Positions 1-6,180 are shown, counted from the first letter of the stretch. The stretch: DNA of 7,565 nt from an uncultured Oscillospiraceae bacterium (GCA_900757695.1 CAAEOU010000343.1:1-7565); one strand, 5' to 3'. Notes: generated by a model not told the origin, from the letters alone. Made by a program: numbers and translations.

Positions 1-225
1 CACGGCGATGCAGGCATCCCGGTCGGTGATCACGGCGATCTCGCCGGTGGTCTTGTTCAGAGTCTCGCACATCTGGCCGGCGAAGTCGCCCAGGCCGCCC
101 ATCAGGGAATACTTTTTGAAGATGACGCCGCCGTCCTTGTCGGTATAGATCTCCAGGGGGTCGCCCTCGCGGATACGCATGGTTCTGCGGATTTCCTTGG
201 GAATGACCACGCGCCCGAGATCGTC
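1..225 (-). pseudogene. spoVT: Stage V sporulation protein T, 5'-truncated by the element and running off the left edge
   Basis: SpoVT is an AbrB-type transcription factor that tunes sigma-G-dependent gene expression in the forespore. Its N-terminal swapped-hairpin domain binds DNA and its C-terminal part is a GAF domain. The 75 codons visible are open throughout. They begin with DDLGRVVIPKEIRR and continue with RIREGDPLEIYTDKDG and KKYS, which is the SpoVT pattern, and then enter the GAF part (GDFAGQMCE, ITDRDACIAV). Compared with the family, about ten leading residues (the KATGIVRRI segment) are absent. The codon directly upstream of the first Asp is TAG at 228-226, so no start codon can be read in from the element. 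The internal Met codon at 180-178 would remove most of the DNA-binding hairpin. Codons are GC-rich, unlike the AT-richer DNA next door. I infer interruption by insertion rather than decay, because the remaining frame is intact. The rest of the GAF domain lies outside the window. Confidence 0.9.
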
Positions 226-228
226 CTA
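223..228 (-). other. Element/chromosome junction (att site) inside spoVT
   Basis: Similarity to spoVT stops exactly at the GAC codon (225-223). The preceding bases, TAG at 228-226, do not fit the expected Ile codon. The first two host-matching bases on the minus strand are GA. Recombinases of the TnpX/TndX type are known to cross over at a GA dinucleotide, so GA at 225-224 is the likely core. The exact core cannot be fixed without the other end. Confidence 0.7.
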
Positions 229-298
229 ATGTGTCAAGTAAAACATAAAATTTTTGGTGCGCTGCACCGCTGCTTCCTGCTTGATTTTTGCGCTACCT
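226..298. other. Non-coding element terminus
   Basis: This is the 73-bp AT-rich stretch between the spoVT junction and the end of the last recombinase gene. It is long enough to hold the element half of a large-serine-recombinase attachment site. It contains a short dyad, GGTGC-gct-GCACC, at 256-268, and next to it an A/T run (AAAATTTTT at 247-255). The 5-bp stem is weak as a terminator for the recombinase operon; it could equally be part of the recombinase binding site. Confidence 0.5.
232..237 (-). promoter_or_regulatory. Outward-facing consensus -35 hexamer at the element end
   Basis: The minus strand reads TTGACA at 237-232, a perfect -35 box six bases inside the inferred boundary and directed out of the element. 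At 17 bp downstream, in spoVT, the sequence is GCGCGT, which is not a -10 box, so it should be silent when integrated. In the excised circle, a -10 supplied by the opposite end could complete it. Joint promoters of this kind are known for Tn4451 and Tn5397 circles. The other end is not in the window, so this is an inference. Confidence 0.4.
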
Positions 299-685
299 TC
301 ATGCGCGTTCCCAGGTTGCCTTTAGCGCATTCAAAATATGGAAACCCGTCTCACACTCCGCAAAGGCATCGTCGGTATCATAGGGGACGATGATTTTAAC
401 TCCGGCTTTCTGAAACTTATCAGCAAGCTGTGGGAAATCGTAATAGCTCCTCGCCAGCCTATTCAATCCACGAACGACAACGCCATCAAAGGTGTGAGCA
501 TCCAGCTGGGCGAGCAGCCTTTGAAGTTCAAAACATTCCGCAAGAACTCCTGGGGCATTATCCTTGAAAACCTCTACAACCTCATGCCCGTGCTCGTTTG
601 ACCAGCGCCTCAATTCCTGCTCTTGATACGAAATCGCATCCCCGGTGTTGTCGTTTGCAATTCGTATATATAATGCGACCCTCAT
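299..685 (-). CDS. Resolvase-domain-only protein lacking the catalytic serine
   Basis: The 128-aa protein consists only of a serine-recombinase N-terminal catalytic domain. It opens with ALYIRIA, where active members have Y-x-R-x-S: Arg8 is kept, but the nucleophile position is Ala10 (codon GCA). A second motif, GLNRLAR at 73-79, keeps both arginines (Arg76, Arg79) and has Asn75 at the usual acidic position. The conserved arginine before the LQRLL helix is also missing (ECFELQRLL). The chain ends near the start of the long dimer helix, with no recombinase domain, zinc ribbon or DNA-binding part. The ATG at 685-683 overlaps the TGA of the upstream recombinase as ATGA, and AAAGGA lies 7 nt before it. 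Strand cleavage is very unlikely. It might heterodimerize with the full-length recombinases and set directionality, or be a remnant. The intact frame and good translation signals favour a working protein. Confidence 0.85.
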   Translation of the reverse strand: MRVALYIRIANDNTGDAISYQEQELRRWSNEHGHEVVEVFKDNAPGVLAECFELQRLLAQLDAHTFDGVVVRGLNRLARSYYDFPQLADKFQKAGVKIIVPYDTDDAFAECETGFHILNALKATWERA

Positions 686-2274
686 ACAGCTTTCCTTTCT
701 CGGTAACCTTGTCCCGCAAACAGGTCTTCAAACTTCCATCGGATTTCAATACGCTCATTGCTAAAAACTTTTACGCGGTCAATCGCTTGGTACATACTCT
801 CCGTCAGGAGCGCCCCATCCAGATGTGTGGCATAAAGGTATTGGGACAGCTCCCGCTTGGCAGACTCTCGCGCCTCAATCTGTGTCCGTTGTGCCTGGCG
901 CTTCAGTTCAATTTCCGTGCGCTCGCCTTGGAGGTGTTCAATTCTTATGGCCAGGGCGGCCTTTTGTTCTACAAAAGCCCCCCGATCTAAGTCGCCGTTG
1001 CGGTATGCTTCGTAGTATTGGACTTTTTGCGCTTGGCAAGCGGCAATCTCACGATCAATTTTTCCTACCATCTCTGGCCAGTTTTCATTTGGGTGGCCGT
1101 CGCCTTGAAGCGCCAGCTCTTTTGCCCGCTCTCCGAGCAAATACAACTGGGCCTTATAGACCGGCAGCATGACGGCCTCTAAATCTGTTTTGCTCCATCG
1201 GATATTTGAGCAGGTGGCGTTTTCCTGGTATAACTGGGTGTCACACGCGAAATAGGTATCAAGGCCATGAGACTTCCTCAATTTCCTGCCACAATGCCCG
1301 CAATAGAACACTGTATCACAGGCGGGGGGAGATTTTCGCTCGGGTCTTTTTACCTCCCTTATCATGGCGTGGGCGGCGTCAAATTCTTCTTTCGTTACAA
1401 GGGCTTCGTGCGTATTTTCGGTGATGATCCATTCTTCGCGGGGGACCCGGCGCTGGTTTTTGTCGCGCATATACCGGCTCTCTCGTGTGTGATTGGTCAT
1501 CACCCCGGTATATTTATCGTTTTTTAAGATGTTCAGCACAGTGATATGCGACCACATCAACTCCCGATTTTGGCACGCTGGCTTCAAACGGTGCTGTTTA
1601 TAGGCCAGTGGCGTAAGCACACCGCGGGTGTTCAATTCCTTTGCGATTTGAGAGGTGCTTTTGCCCCTGATGATTGATTGGAAAATCTCGCGGACAATGG
1701 GGGCTGTGTTTGGATCAGGCACCATTAAATGCTTGTCACCCGGGGCTTTTTGATAACCGTAGGGAACATGATTGACAAACCGCCCCTTTTTCATGCGGGA
1801 GTGCATTGCGGAACGGACCTTGATGGAAAGATCTCGGCTGTAATTTTCGTACATGAAATTGCGAAAGGCAATATCCATCCCGCCGGTTTTGCCCTCATAC
1901 TGTTTGCTGTCATAGCCATCGTTGACCGCGATGACCCTGACCCCCAAAAAGGGGAAGATGTGCTCCAGATAGTCGCCCACATCCAGATAGTTTCTGCCAA
2001 ATCGAGAAAGGTCTTTGACGATGATACACTTGACCTCACCGCGCCGTGCAGCTTCGATCATCGCCTGAAACTGCGGCCGGTCCGTGTTGGTACCTGTCAG
2101 CCCATCGTCGATGAACTCTCTGATTTGAACTTCAGAAAACTCTGGATTATGCTGAACATATTCTAAAATTACCTTCCGCTGGTTGCTAATAGACTGGCTT
2201 TGGTCGGCAAGGCCATGAGCACGGTTAAAGTCCTCCAGGGAAGTCCGCAGGTAAGCGGCAGGCGTATCCGTCAT
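682..2274 (-). CDS. Large serine recombinase (third in operon, 530 aa)
   Basis: This is a site-specific DNA recombinase that breaks and rejoins DNA through a phosphoserine link; it probably helps integrate or excise the element. The catalytic domain covers about 1-150, with AAYLRTS giving nucleophile Ser12 and Arg10, and KDLSRFGRN giving Arg91 and Arg94. The recombinase domain covers about 165-310 (VPYGY, ELNTRGVLTP). A zinc ribbon has Cys325, Cys328, Cys344 and Cys355. A coiled coil follows at about 400-480, then a short beta-rich tail. The ATG at 2274-2272 is preferred over an in-frame start at 2442, because that would overlap the upstream gene by 167 bp and add an unrelated 56-residue stretch. 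GAGGTGG at 2287-2281 lies 6 nt before the ATG, which follows the upstream TAG after one base. The length is normal for the TnpX/TndX-like group. It is clearly diverged from its two neighbours, so this is not a recent tandem copy. Confidence 0.92.
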   Translation of the reverse strand: MTDTPAAYLRTSLEDFNRAHGLADQSQSISNQRKVILEYVQHNPEFSEVQIREFIDDGLTGTNTDRPQFQAMIEAARRGEVKCIIVKDLSRFGRNYLDVGDYLEHIFPFLGVRVIAVNDGYDSKQYEGKTGGMDIAFRNFMYENYSRDLSIKVRSAMHSRMKKGRFVNHVPYGYQKAPGDKHLMVPDPNTAPIVREIFQSIIRGKSTSQIAKELNTRGVLTPLAYKQHRLKPACQNRELMWSHITVLNILKNDKYTGVMTNHTRESRYMRDKNQRRVPREEWIITENTHEALVTKEEFDAAHAMIREVKRPERKSPPACDTVFYCGHCGRKLRKSHGLDTYFACDTQLYQENATCSNIRWSKTDLEAVMLPVYKAQLYLLGERAKELALQGDGHPNENWPEMVGKIDREIAACQAQKVQYYEAYRNGDLDRGAFVEQKAALAIRIEHLQGERTEIELKRQAQRTQIEARESAKRELSQYLYATHLDGALLTESMYQAIDRVKVFSNERIEIRWKFEDLFAGQGYRERKAV

Positions 2275-2275
2275 G

Positions 2276-3970
2276 CTATGCCACCTCGCTTTCCACAGCC
2301 TTGCAGTGCGCCCGGATGCGAGATAATTCATCCTGGAACAAGAACGAGACTTTGATGGAGCCGTCAGCGGACAGCCGGATCTCACTGATAAATGCTGTGA
2401 CCAATTCTCTGGACACGATTTCAGCACTTTTGTATTGTTCAATCAGAGCCATCCAGCTTTTAGCACAATCCGACACTTGGCTTGTAAGGGTAAGCCGCTC
2501 TTGGAGCTGGCTGATCCGCCCCTGTAAGGCAGCTACTTCTTCCTGGTATTTGCCACGGGCAAATGTGTATTCCTCCCGCGTCAGAAGCCCCGTCCGATAA
2601 TCGGCATAAAGCGATGTCGCATACCCTTGTTTCCGCTTAACTTGCTGTTCGAGCTGCTGCAATTCATTTTCTTCGGTATGGGCAGGGAACTTCGGTTGTT
2701 TCTTTGATAGCCGCTCCAGCACTTGTTGCGCATCGCAAAAGAGCTCCATCTGTATTTTCAGTGTCTTTAACACCATGGCATCTAAAGCGTTACTGCGTAT
2801 CGTCTTTTTGGTGCATCGCAGTTCCTGATGTTCCTCGTAGGTGGGGCAGATATAAGTGAAGTAGGCCTTTTTATGGTTTTTGCTTAGATTGCGATATAGC
2901 TTCATTTGTGTCCCGCAGTCCGCACAGACCAGTCTTTCCCGATAGGGGTTATCACCCTTGGGGAGGTGGCTGCAGGCTCCATAATTGGCATTATAGGCAT
3001 CTGCCCGCGAACGGTTGATTTCTTGTACCTGATTGAAAAGCTCCTCGGTAATAATCGGATCATGCGTATGGTAGGCAATATCCCATTCAGACTCCGGTGT
3101 GCGATGGACGGGTATGCCGCGGGCCAGACTTGCCGTACATTTTCCTTGAGCCAAGTGTCCGATATAGACAATGTTGCGGAGAATATCGGTGAGTGCATGG
3201 CGATTCCACAGAAGAGAGCTGCCTTTTTTGTTGTTATTGGTAACAATCCCGTGTTCAAACCGATAGCGGCCCGGCGATGGAATACCACGCTCATTGAGCA
3301 TTCGTGTGATTGTCCCGTATCCGAGCCCTTCGGCGCGCCATTGATAAATCTGCTGGATGACCGGCGCGGTTTCAGGGTTGATAATCAGGTGGTTTTTGTT
3401 TGAGGGGTCTTTCAGATAGCCGTGAGGGGCATAGCTACCGATATATTCTCCTCTTTGCCGTTTGGCTTTTAAGGCGCTGCCAGATTTCAGGGAAATATCT
3501 TTTGCATAGTAGTCATTTACGATATTTTTCAGAGACGCGGCAAATTCGTCCTGTGATTTGATCTCCGCCGTATCATAGTTATCGTTCACCGAGATGAAGC
3601 GGATACCCAGCTTTGGACAAATCCGTTCCAAAAAACGGCCCGTCTCAATATAGTTGCGGCCCAAGCGGGAAAGGTCCTTGACGATAATGCAGTTAATCCG
3701 CCCGGACTTAACATCCGCCATCATTCGCTCCCAGTTCGGACGATCAAAATTTGTCCCAGTATAACCGTTGTCGATATACCGCTCTACGATCTTCAATTCC
3801 GGATGACCGGCGACATACTGCTCTATGATGGCGATCTGGCTTTCAATCGGCTCCCCATCCACTTTGCCGTTGTCCAGCACGGATAGGCGGCCATAAAGCC
3901 CGGCGACCCATAAAGCCCCTTGGATCTCCGGGCGCATGGGGGATGCGTGGACTCTTTTCTTCCTGGCCAT
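2276..3970 (-). CDS. Large serine recombinase (second in operon, 564 aa)
   Basis: A complete large serine recombinase. An N-terminal extension of about 20 residues, basic at its start (MARKKR), precedes the catalytic domain. GLYGRLS supplies Arg28 and nucleophile Ser30, and KDLSRLGRN supplies Arg102 and Arg105. The recombinase domain follows at about 175-330 (APHGYLKDP, LNERGIPSP, WNRHALTDILRN). The zinc ribbon has Cys349, Cys352, Cys375 and Cys386. A long coiled coil spans about 432-495, including the YADYRTGLLTREEY segment that is common in this group. A TTG at 3976-3974 could add two residues, but AAAAGGAGG at 3989-3981 sits 10 nt before the ATG and only 4 nt before the TTG, so I chose the ATG. 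The start lies 2 nt after the TGA of the upstream recombinase, and the TAG is 1 nt before the next start. The product probably acts together with its neighbours on the element ends. Confidence 0.93.
   Translation of the reverse strand: MARKKRVHASPMRPEIQGALWVAGLYGRLSVLDNGKVDGEPIESQIAIIEQYVAGHPELKIVERYIDNGYTGTNFDRPNWERMMADVKSGRINCIIVKDLSRLGRNYIETGRFLERICPKLGIRFISVNDNYDTAEIKSQDEFAASLKNIVNDYYAKDISLKSGSALKAKRQRGEYIGSYAPHGYLKDPSNKNHLIINPETAPVIQQIYQWRAEGLGYGTITRMLNERGIPSPGRYRFEHGIVTNNNKKGSSLLWNRHALTDILRNIVYIGHLAQGKCTASLARGIPVHRTPESEWDIAYHTHDPIITEELFNQVQEINRSRADAYNANYGACSHLPKGDNPYRERLVCADCGTQMKLYRNLSKNHKKAYFTYICPTYEEHQELRCTKKTIRSNALDAMVLKTLKIQMELFCDAQQVLERLSKKQPKFPAHTEENELQQLEQQVKRKQGYATSLYADYRTGLLTREEYTFARGKYQEEVAALQGRISQLQERLTLTSQVSDCAKSWMALIEQYKSAEIVSRELVTAFISEIRLSADGSIKVSFLFQDELSRIRAHCKAVESEVA
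2281..2287 (-). promoter_or_regulatory. Ribosome binding site that fixes the start of the third recombinase
   Basis: GAGGTGG reads on the minus strand at 2287-2281, 6 nt before the ATG at 2274. It lies inside the last codons of the preceding gene, so translation of the two is probably coupled. It is the main reason to reject the longer frame starting at 2442. Confidence 0.7.
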
Positions 3971-3972
3971 GC

Positions 3973-5637
3973 TCAACCCGCCTCCTTTTCAGCGGCGTGC
4001 TGTGTCTGCACCTGTTCCCGCAGGAACGCAATCACATCGGTCAGTTGGTCCTTGCAAAGCAAGGTGACGGTAATCTTTTTATCGGGATAAATGTGGATTT
4101 TGTCAATCAGATTGACGACCACCGTGCGAGTGAGCTTGGCAAGATTTCGATATTGACGGAATTGAGCCAGCCACCCCGTCTGGTTGACAAGACCAGCTCG
4201 GACGGCATCCAGCTCTGTTTTCAAACCCGAAATATCATCTTCGATGAAAGAAATCCTTTCAGAAAAGTCCTGCTTCATGTGTAGAAACTCATCTTGGGTG
4301 ATCAGCCCGTCTCGAAGATCCTCGTAAACGCTGGTTTTCAGCGTTCTATATTTGGCAATTTCAGCTTCCTGTGCAGAAATAGCCGCTTCCAGACGCATAA
4401 TCTCCCGACGCTCCCAGGCCAATGCTTCAACCTGCCCCAGAGCCCGGTCTACATCCAAAATCAGTTTGATCTCAGATTGAAGTGTAGTAAGGACAGCCGT
4501 TTCCAGCTCTCGCTCCGAAATGTTCCGCCCCTCACATCCTCCCGTTTTTTTCGCTGTGGGACAGGCGTAGTAGGCATATTTTTTCCCGTTATAAGAGACG
4601 GATTTCCGCTTTGCCAGTGCGCCGCAAGTCCCGCAGAAGACACGCCCGGACAGAGGATATACCGTATCGGAGCCTGGTGCCCGACGGCCATCCTCCTGCA
4701 TCAGCCGCTGCACTAATTGGAACTCCCGGGCTGGGATAATCGCCTCATGAGCGTTCTCGATACGGCTCCACTCACTCTTGTCCTTGATGATAACTTTTTT
4801 TACTTTATAGTTTGGAGTTGTGCGGCGGCCTTGGATCAGAACACCCGTGTAGAGCTCGTTGGTCAGAATACGGATCACCGCTTTCGGACTCCATTTGCTC
4901 CGGCTACTGGTCTGAAAGGCGGTTTTGTATTTGATCCCAATGGAGCGTTTATACTCTGACGGTGGCAGGACCCCGCGGCCGTTCAGCTTCTCAGCAATGG
5001 TGACAGGGCTCATGCCCTCAATCTTCCACTGAAAGATCTCGCGCACATATTCACCGGCCACCTCGTCTATAACCAGCTTATTTTTATTTTCCGGGTCGCG
5101 CAGATAACCGTAAGCTGTATAATTGGCAATGAACTCGCCGTCTTGGCGACGGCTTTCAAAACTACTCCGCACCTTGATGGAGATGTCTCTGCTGTATGAG
5201 TCATTCAGGAAATTTTTTACGGGCAGAACAAGGCTGTCCCCGGTGGAATGATTTAAGCTGTCGTAGTTGTCGTTGACTGCGATAAAGCGTACACCGAGCT
5301 GAGGAAAAATCTTCTCAATGTATTTTCCTGCGTCAATGTAGTCACGACCAAACCGAGAAAGGTCTTTCACGATAACACAGTTGATTTTACCGGCCTTAAC
5401 AGCTTCCATCATTCTCTGGAAGTCCGGACGATCAAAATTTGTTCCGGTATAACCGTCATCACAAAACTCCGCTACCAGCTTGATATTCGGATTTTGAGCG
5501 ACAAATCGTTCGATTATAGCCCGTTGGCTGGAAATACTGTCGCTCTCCAGCTTATCATTGGATAAAGAAAAGTCGCCATCTTCCTTAGAAAGTCTAAGGT
5601 AGTCGGCGGCTTCATAAATCATATCTGCATTTAGCAT
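3973..5637 (-). CDS. Large serine recombinase (first in operon, 554 aa)
   Basis: This is the promoter-proximal member of the triplet, and all core parts are present. ADYLRLS gives Arg15 and nucleophile Ser17, and KDLSRFGRD gives Arg95 and Arg98. DDGYTGTNFDRPDFQRM is a classic catalytic-domain segment of TnpX/TndX-like enzymes. The recombinase domain lies at about 170-315 (YTAYGYLRDP, LNGRGVLPPSEYK, WSPKAVIRILTN). The zinc ribbon has Cys335, Cys338, Cys359 and Cys368. The coiled coil runs about 405-485 and includes VYEDLRDGLITQDEF. The ATG at 5637-5635 has AGGAG at 5650-5646, 8 nt upstream. A likely promoter and a dyad lie further upstream. Which of the three enzymes cuts attB, and whether all are needed, cannot be read from the sequence. 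TnpX-like naming would be by resemblance only, so I give no symbol. Confidence 0.93.
   Translation of the reverse strand: MLNADMIYEAADYLRLSKEDGDFSLSNDKLESDSISSQRAIIERFVAQNPNIKLVAEFCDDGYTGTNFDRPDFQRMMEAVKAGKINCVIVKDLSRFGRDYIDAGKYIEKIFPQLGVRFIAVNDNYDSLNHSTGDSLVLPVKNFLNDSYSRDISIKVRSSFESRRQDGEFIANYTAYGYLRDPENKNKLVIDEVAGEYVREIFQWKIEGMSPVTIAEKLNGRGVLPPSEYKRSIGIKYKTAFQTSSRSKWSPKAVIRILTNELYTGVLIQGRRTTPNYKVKKVIIKDKSEWSRIENAHEAIIPAREFQLVQRLMQEDGRRAPGSDTVYPLSGRVFCGTCGALAKRKSVSYNGKKYAYYACPTAKKTGGCEGRNISERELETAVLTTLQSEIKLILDVDRALGQVEALAWERREIMRLEAAISAQEAEIAKYRTLKTSVYEDLRDGLITQDEFLHMKQDFSERISFIEDDISGLKTELDAVRAGLVNQTGWLAQFRQYRNLAKLTRTVVVNLIDKIHIYPDKKITVTLLCKDQLTDVIAFLREQVQTQHAAEKEAG
3981..3989 (-). promoter_or_regulatory. 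Ribosome binding site of the second recombinase
   Basis: AAAAGGAGG on the minus strand at 3989-3981 is a near-perfect Shine-Dalgarno sequence. It is 10 nt from the ATG at 3970 and 4 nt from an alternative TTG at 3976. It lies inside the end of the upstream recombinase gene. Confidence 0.7.
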
Positions 5638-5645
5638 AGCTACCG

Positions 5646-5650
5646 CTCCT
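5646..5650 (-). promoter_or_regulatory. Ribosome binding site of the first recombinase
   Basis: AGGAG on the minus strand at 5650-5646 lies 8 nt before the ATG at 5637. The surrounding 9-mer at 5644-5652 (ACAGGAGCG on the minus strand) recurs on the plus strand at 5765-5773. The two copies form an inverted pair bracketing the promoter region, which may be chance. Confidence 0.6.
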
Positions 5651-5660
5651 GTCGAGATAT

Positions 5661-5677
5661 TGACGGCCAGGCCATCA
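5661..5677. promoter_or_regulatory. Dyad in the recombinase leader, candidate operator
   Basis: TGACGGCC-A-GGCCATCA is a 17-bp dyad with 7 of 8 pairs matching. It lies between the proposed promoter and the ribosome binding site of the recombinase operon. A repressor bound here would block early elongation, and the GC-rich arms could also fold in the mRNA. A recombinase binding site is a further possibility. No known operator matches it in my memory. Confidence 0.4.
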
Positions 5678-5712
5678 TGACGACTGGAGTTTCACTGATT
5701 TTGTCCATGCTC

Positions 5713-5741
5713 AGTTTACCACAGCGGGTCAAAAAAGTCCA
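5713..5741 (-). promoter_or_regulatory. Probable promoter of the recombinase operon
   Basis: On the minus strand a -35-like TGGACT (5741-5736) is followed after 17 bp by TAAACT (5718-5713). The latter is preceded by TGG, which makes an extended -10 (TGnTAAACT). Each hexamer matches the vegetative consensus at 4 of 6 positions; the extended TG compensates. Transcription would begin near 5706, leaving a leader of about 70 nt before the first recombinase start. Confidence 0.5.
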
Positions 5742-5748
5742 GCCGCAT

Positions 5749-5760
5749 TTTCAGGTAAAT
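5749..5760. repeat. 12-bp direct repeat, copy 1
   Basis: TTTCAGGTAAAT occurs here and again at 6163-6174. The two copies flank the small 74-aa gene and the hairpin region. On the minus strand both are followed by AAATG-like sequence. They could be protein-binding sites or the remains of a small duplication. Confidence 0.45.
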
Positions 5761-5762
5761 CC

Positions 5763-5987
5763 TCACAGGAGCGACAGCATATCAGCAAAGCAGTCGTTTA
5801 GGGTTGGACCACCCTCTGTATAGGCCACATTGACAACAACATCTCCCACTCTGAAGCAGTAGGGATTTTTGATTTGCTGAAGAAATGACTGGATGCGTTC
5901 CGCTTGTCCCAAGCTGCTATCCAGCTTTACATCACGAATATCAACCAGTTCGTCGATGCTTTTATCAACCTGATGTTTTTCTGCCAT
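5763..5987 (-). CDS. Small TnpW/DUF6870-like protein of clostridial mobile elements
   Basis: A 74-aa soluble acidic protein without a signal peptide or membrane segment. Its centre (ELVDIRDVKLD, ERIQSFLQQIKNPYCFR) matches my recollection of a small conserved family found beside serine recombinases in Firmicute conjugative elements. The C-terminus (VVNVAYTEGGPTLNDCFADML) resembles TnpW of Tn4451-type elements. The function of these proteins is unknown to me; a role as recombination accessory or directionality factor is only a guess from gene neighbourhood. The ATG at 5987-5985 is chosen because a purine-rich stretch with GGTGAGG lies just upstream. A TTG at 6005 would add six residues but has no clear ribosome binding site. 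The gene ends 22 bp upstream of the proposed recombinase -35 box, so read-through into the recombinase operon is possible. Confidence 0.65.
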   Translation of the reverse strand: MAEKHQVDKSIDELVDIRDVKLDSSLGQAERIQSFLQQIKNPYCFRVGDVVVNVAYTEGGPTLNDCFADMLSLL

Positions 5988-6063
5988 GACCTCACCGCCT
6001 TGCAATCATTATTTCCAAGTTTTGGGCAATTATTCTAACGAAACGATAGCCCGTGGACATAGG

Positions 6064-6097
6064 AATAGGGACCGCCGGAATTACGGCGATCCCTATT
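6064..6097 (-). terminator. Strong hairpin, probable terminator of the regulator operon
   Basis: The arms AATAGGGACCGCCG and CGGCGATCCCTATT pair over 14 positions with a single C-A mismatch and a 6-nt loop (GAATTA). Downstream of the winged-helix gene on the minus strand it would close that operon, but the T-tract after it is weak (TATTCCTAT). On the plus strand TTTGTT follows, so it may work in both directions. It could instead be a structural or binding site. Confidence 0.55.
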
Positions 6098-6162
6098 TGT
6101 TCACACTGACATGATAACAGAAATAAATGATACTTACAAGCCCGTACCCTCTGCTCATTTTC

Positions 6163-6174
6163 TTTCAGGTAAAT
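6163..6174. repeat. 12-bp direct repeat, copy 2
   Basis: This is the second copy of TTTCAGGTAAAT, 414 bp from the first at 5749-5760. Confidence 0.45.
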
Positions 6175-6180
6175 GGCAAT

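Noticed and set aside
256..268. GGTGC-gct-GCACC dyad as terminator of the recombinase operon
   Set aside because: The stem is only five pairs and on the minus strand A residues come before the T residues; kept only as a note in the element terminus.
598..990. Plus-strand open frames opposite the recombinase genes (598-990, 2906-3403, 4294-4716 and others)
   Set aside because: They lie antisense to well-supported recombinase domains and show no protein-family features.
2275..2442. Upstream extension of the third recombinase frame (56 extra residues)
   Set aside because: It overlaps the preceding recombinase gene in another frame, has no family resemblance, and a good ribosome binding site marks the ATG at 2274.
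299..5637. Recent tandem duplication of one recombinase gene
   Set aside because: The three large proteins share motifs but differ across most positions, including spacing of the zinc-ribbon cysteines, so they are old, distinct lineages.
5716..5760. Tiny open stretch MRLDFFDPLW on the minus strand after the small gene
   Set aside because: Only ten codons, no ribosome binding site, and it runs across the proposed promoter; no basis for calling a peptide.
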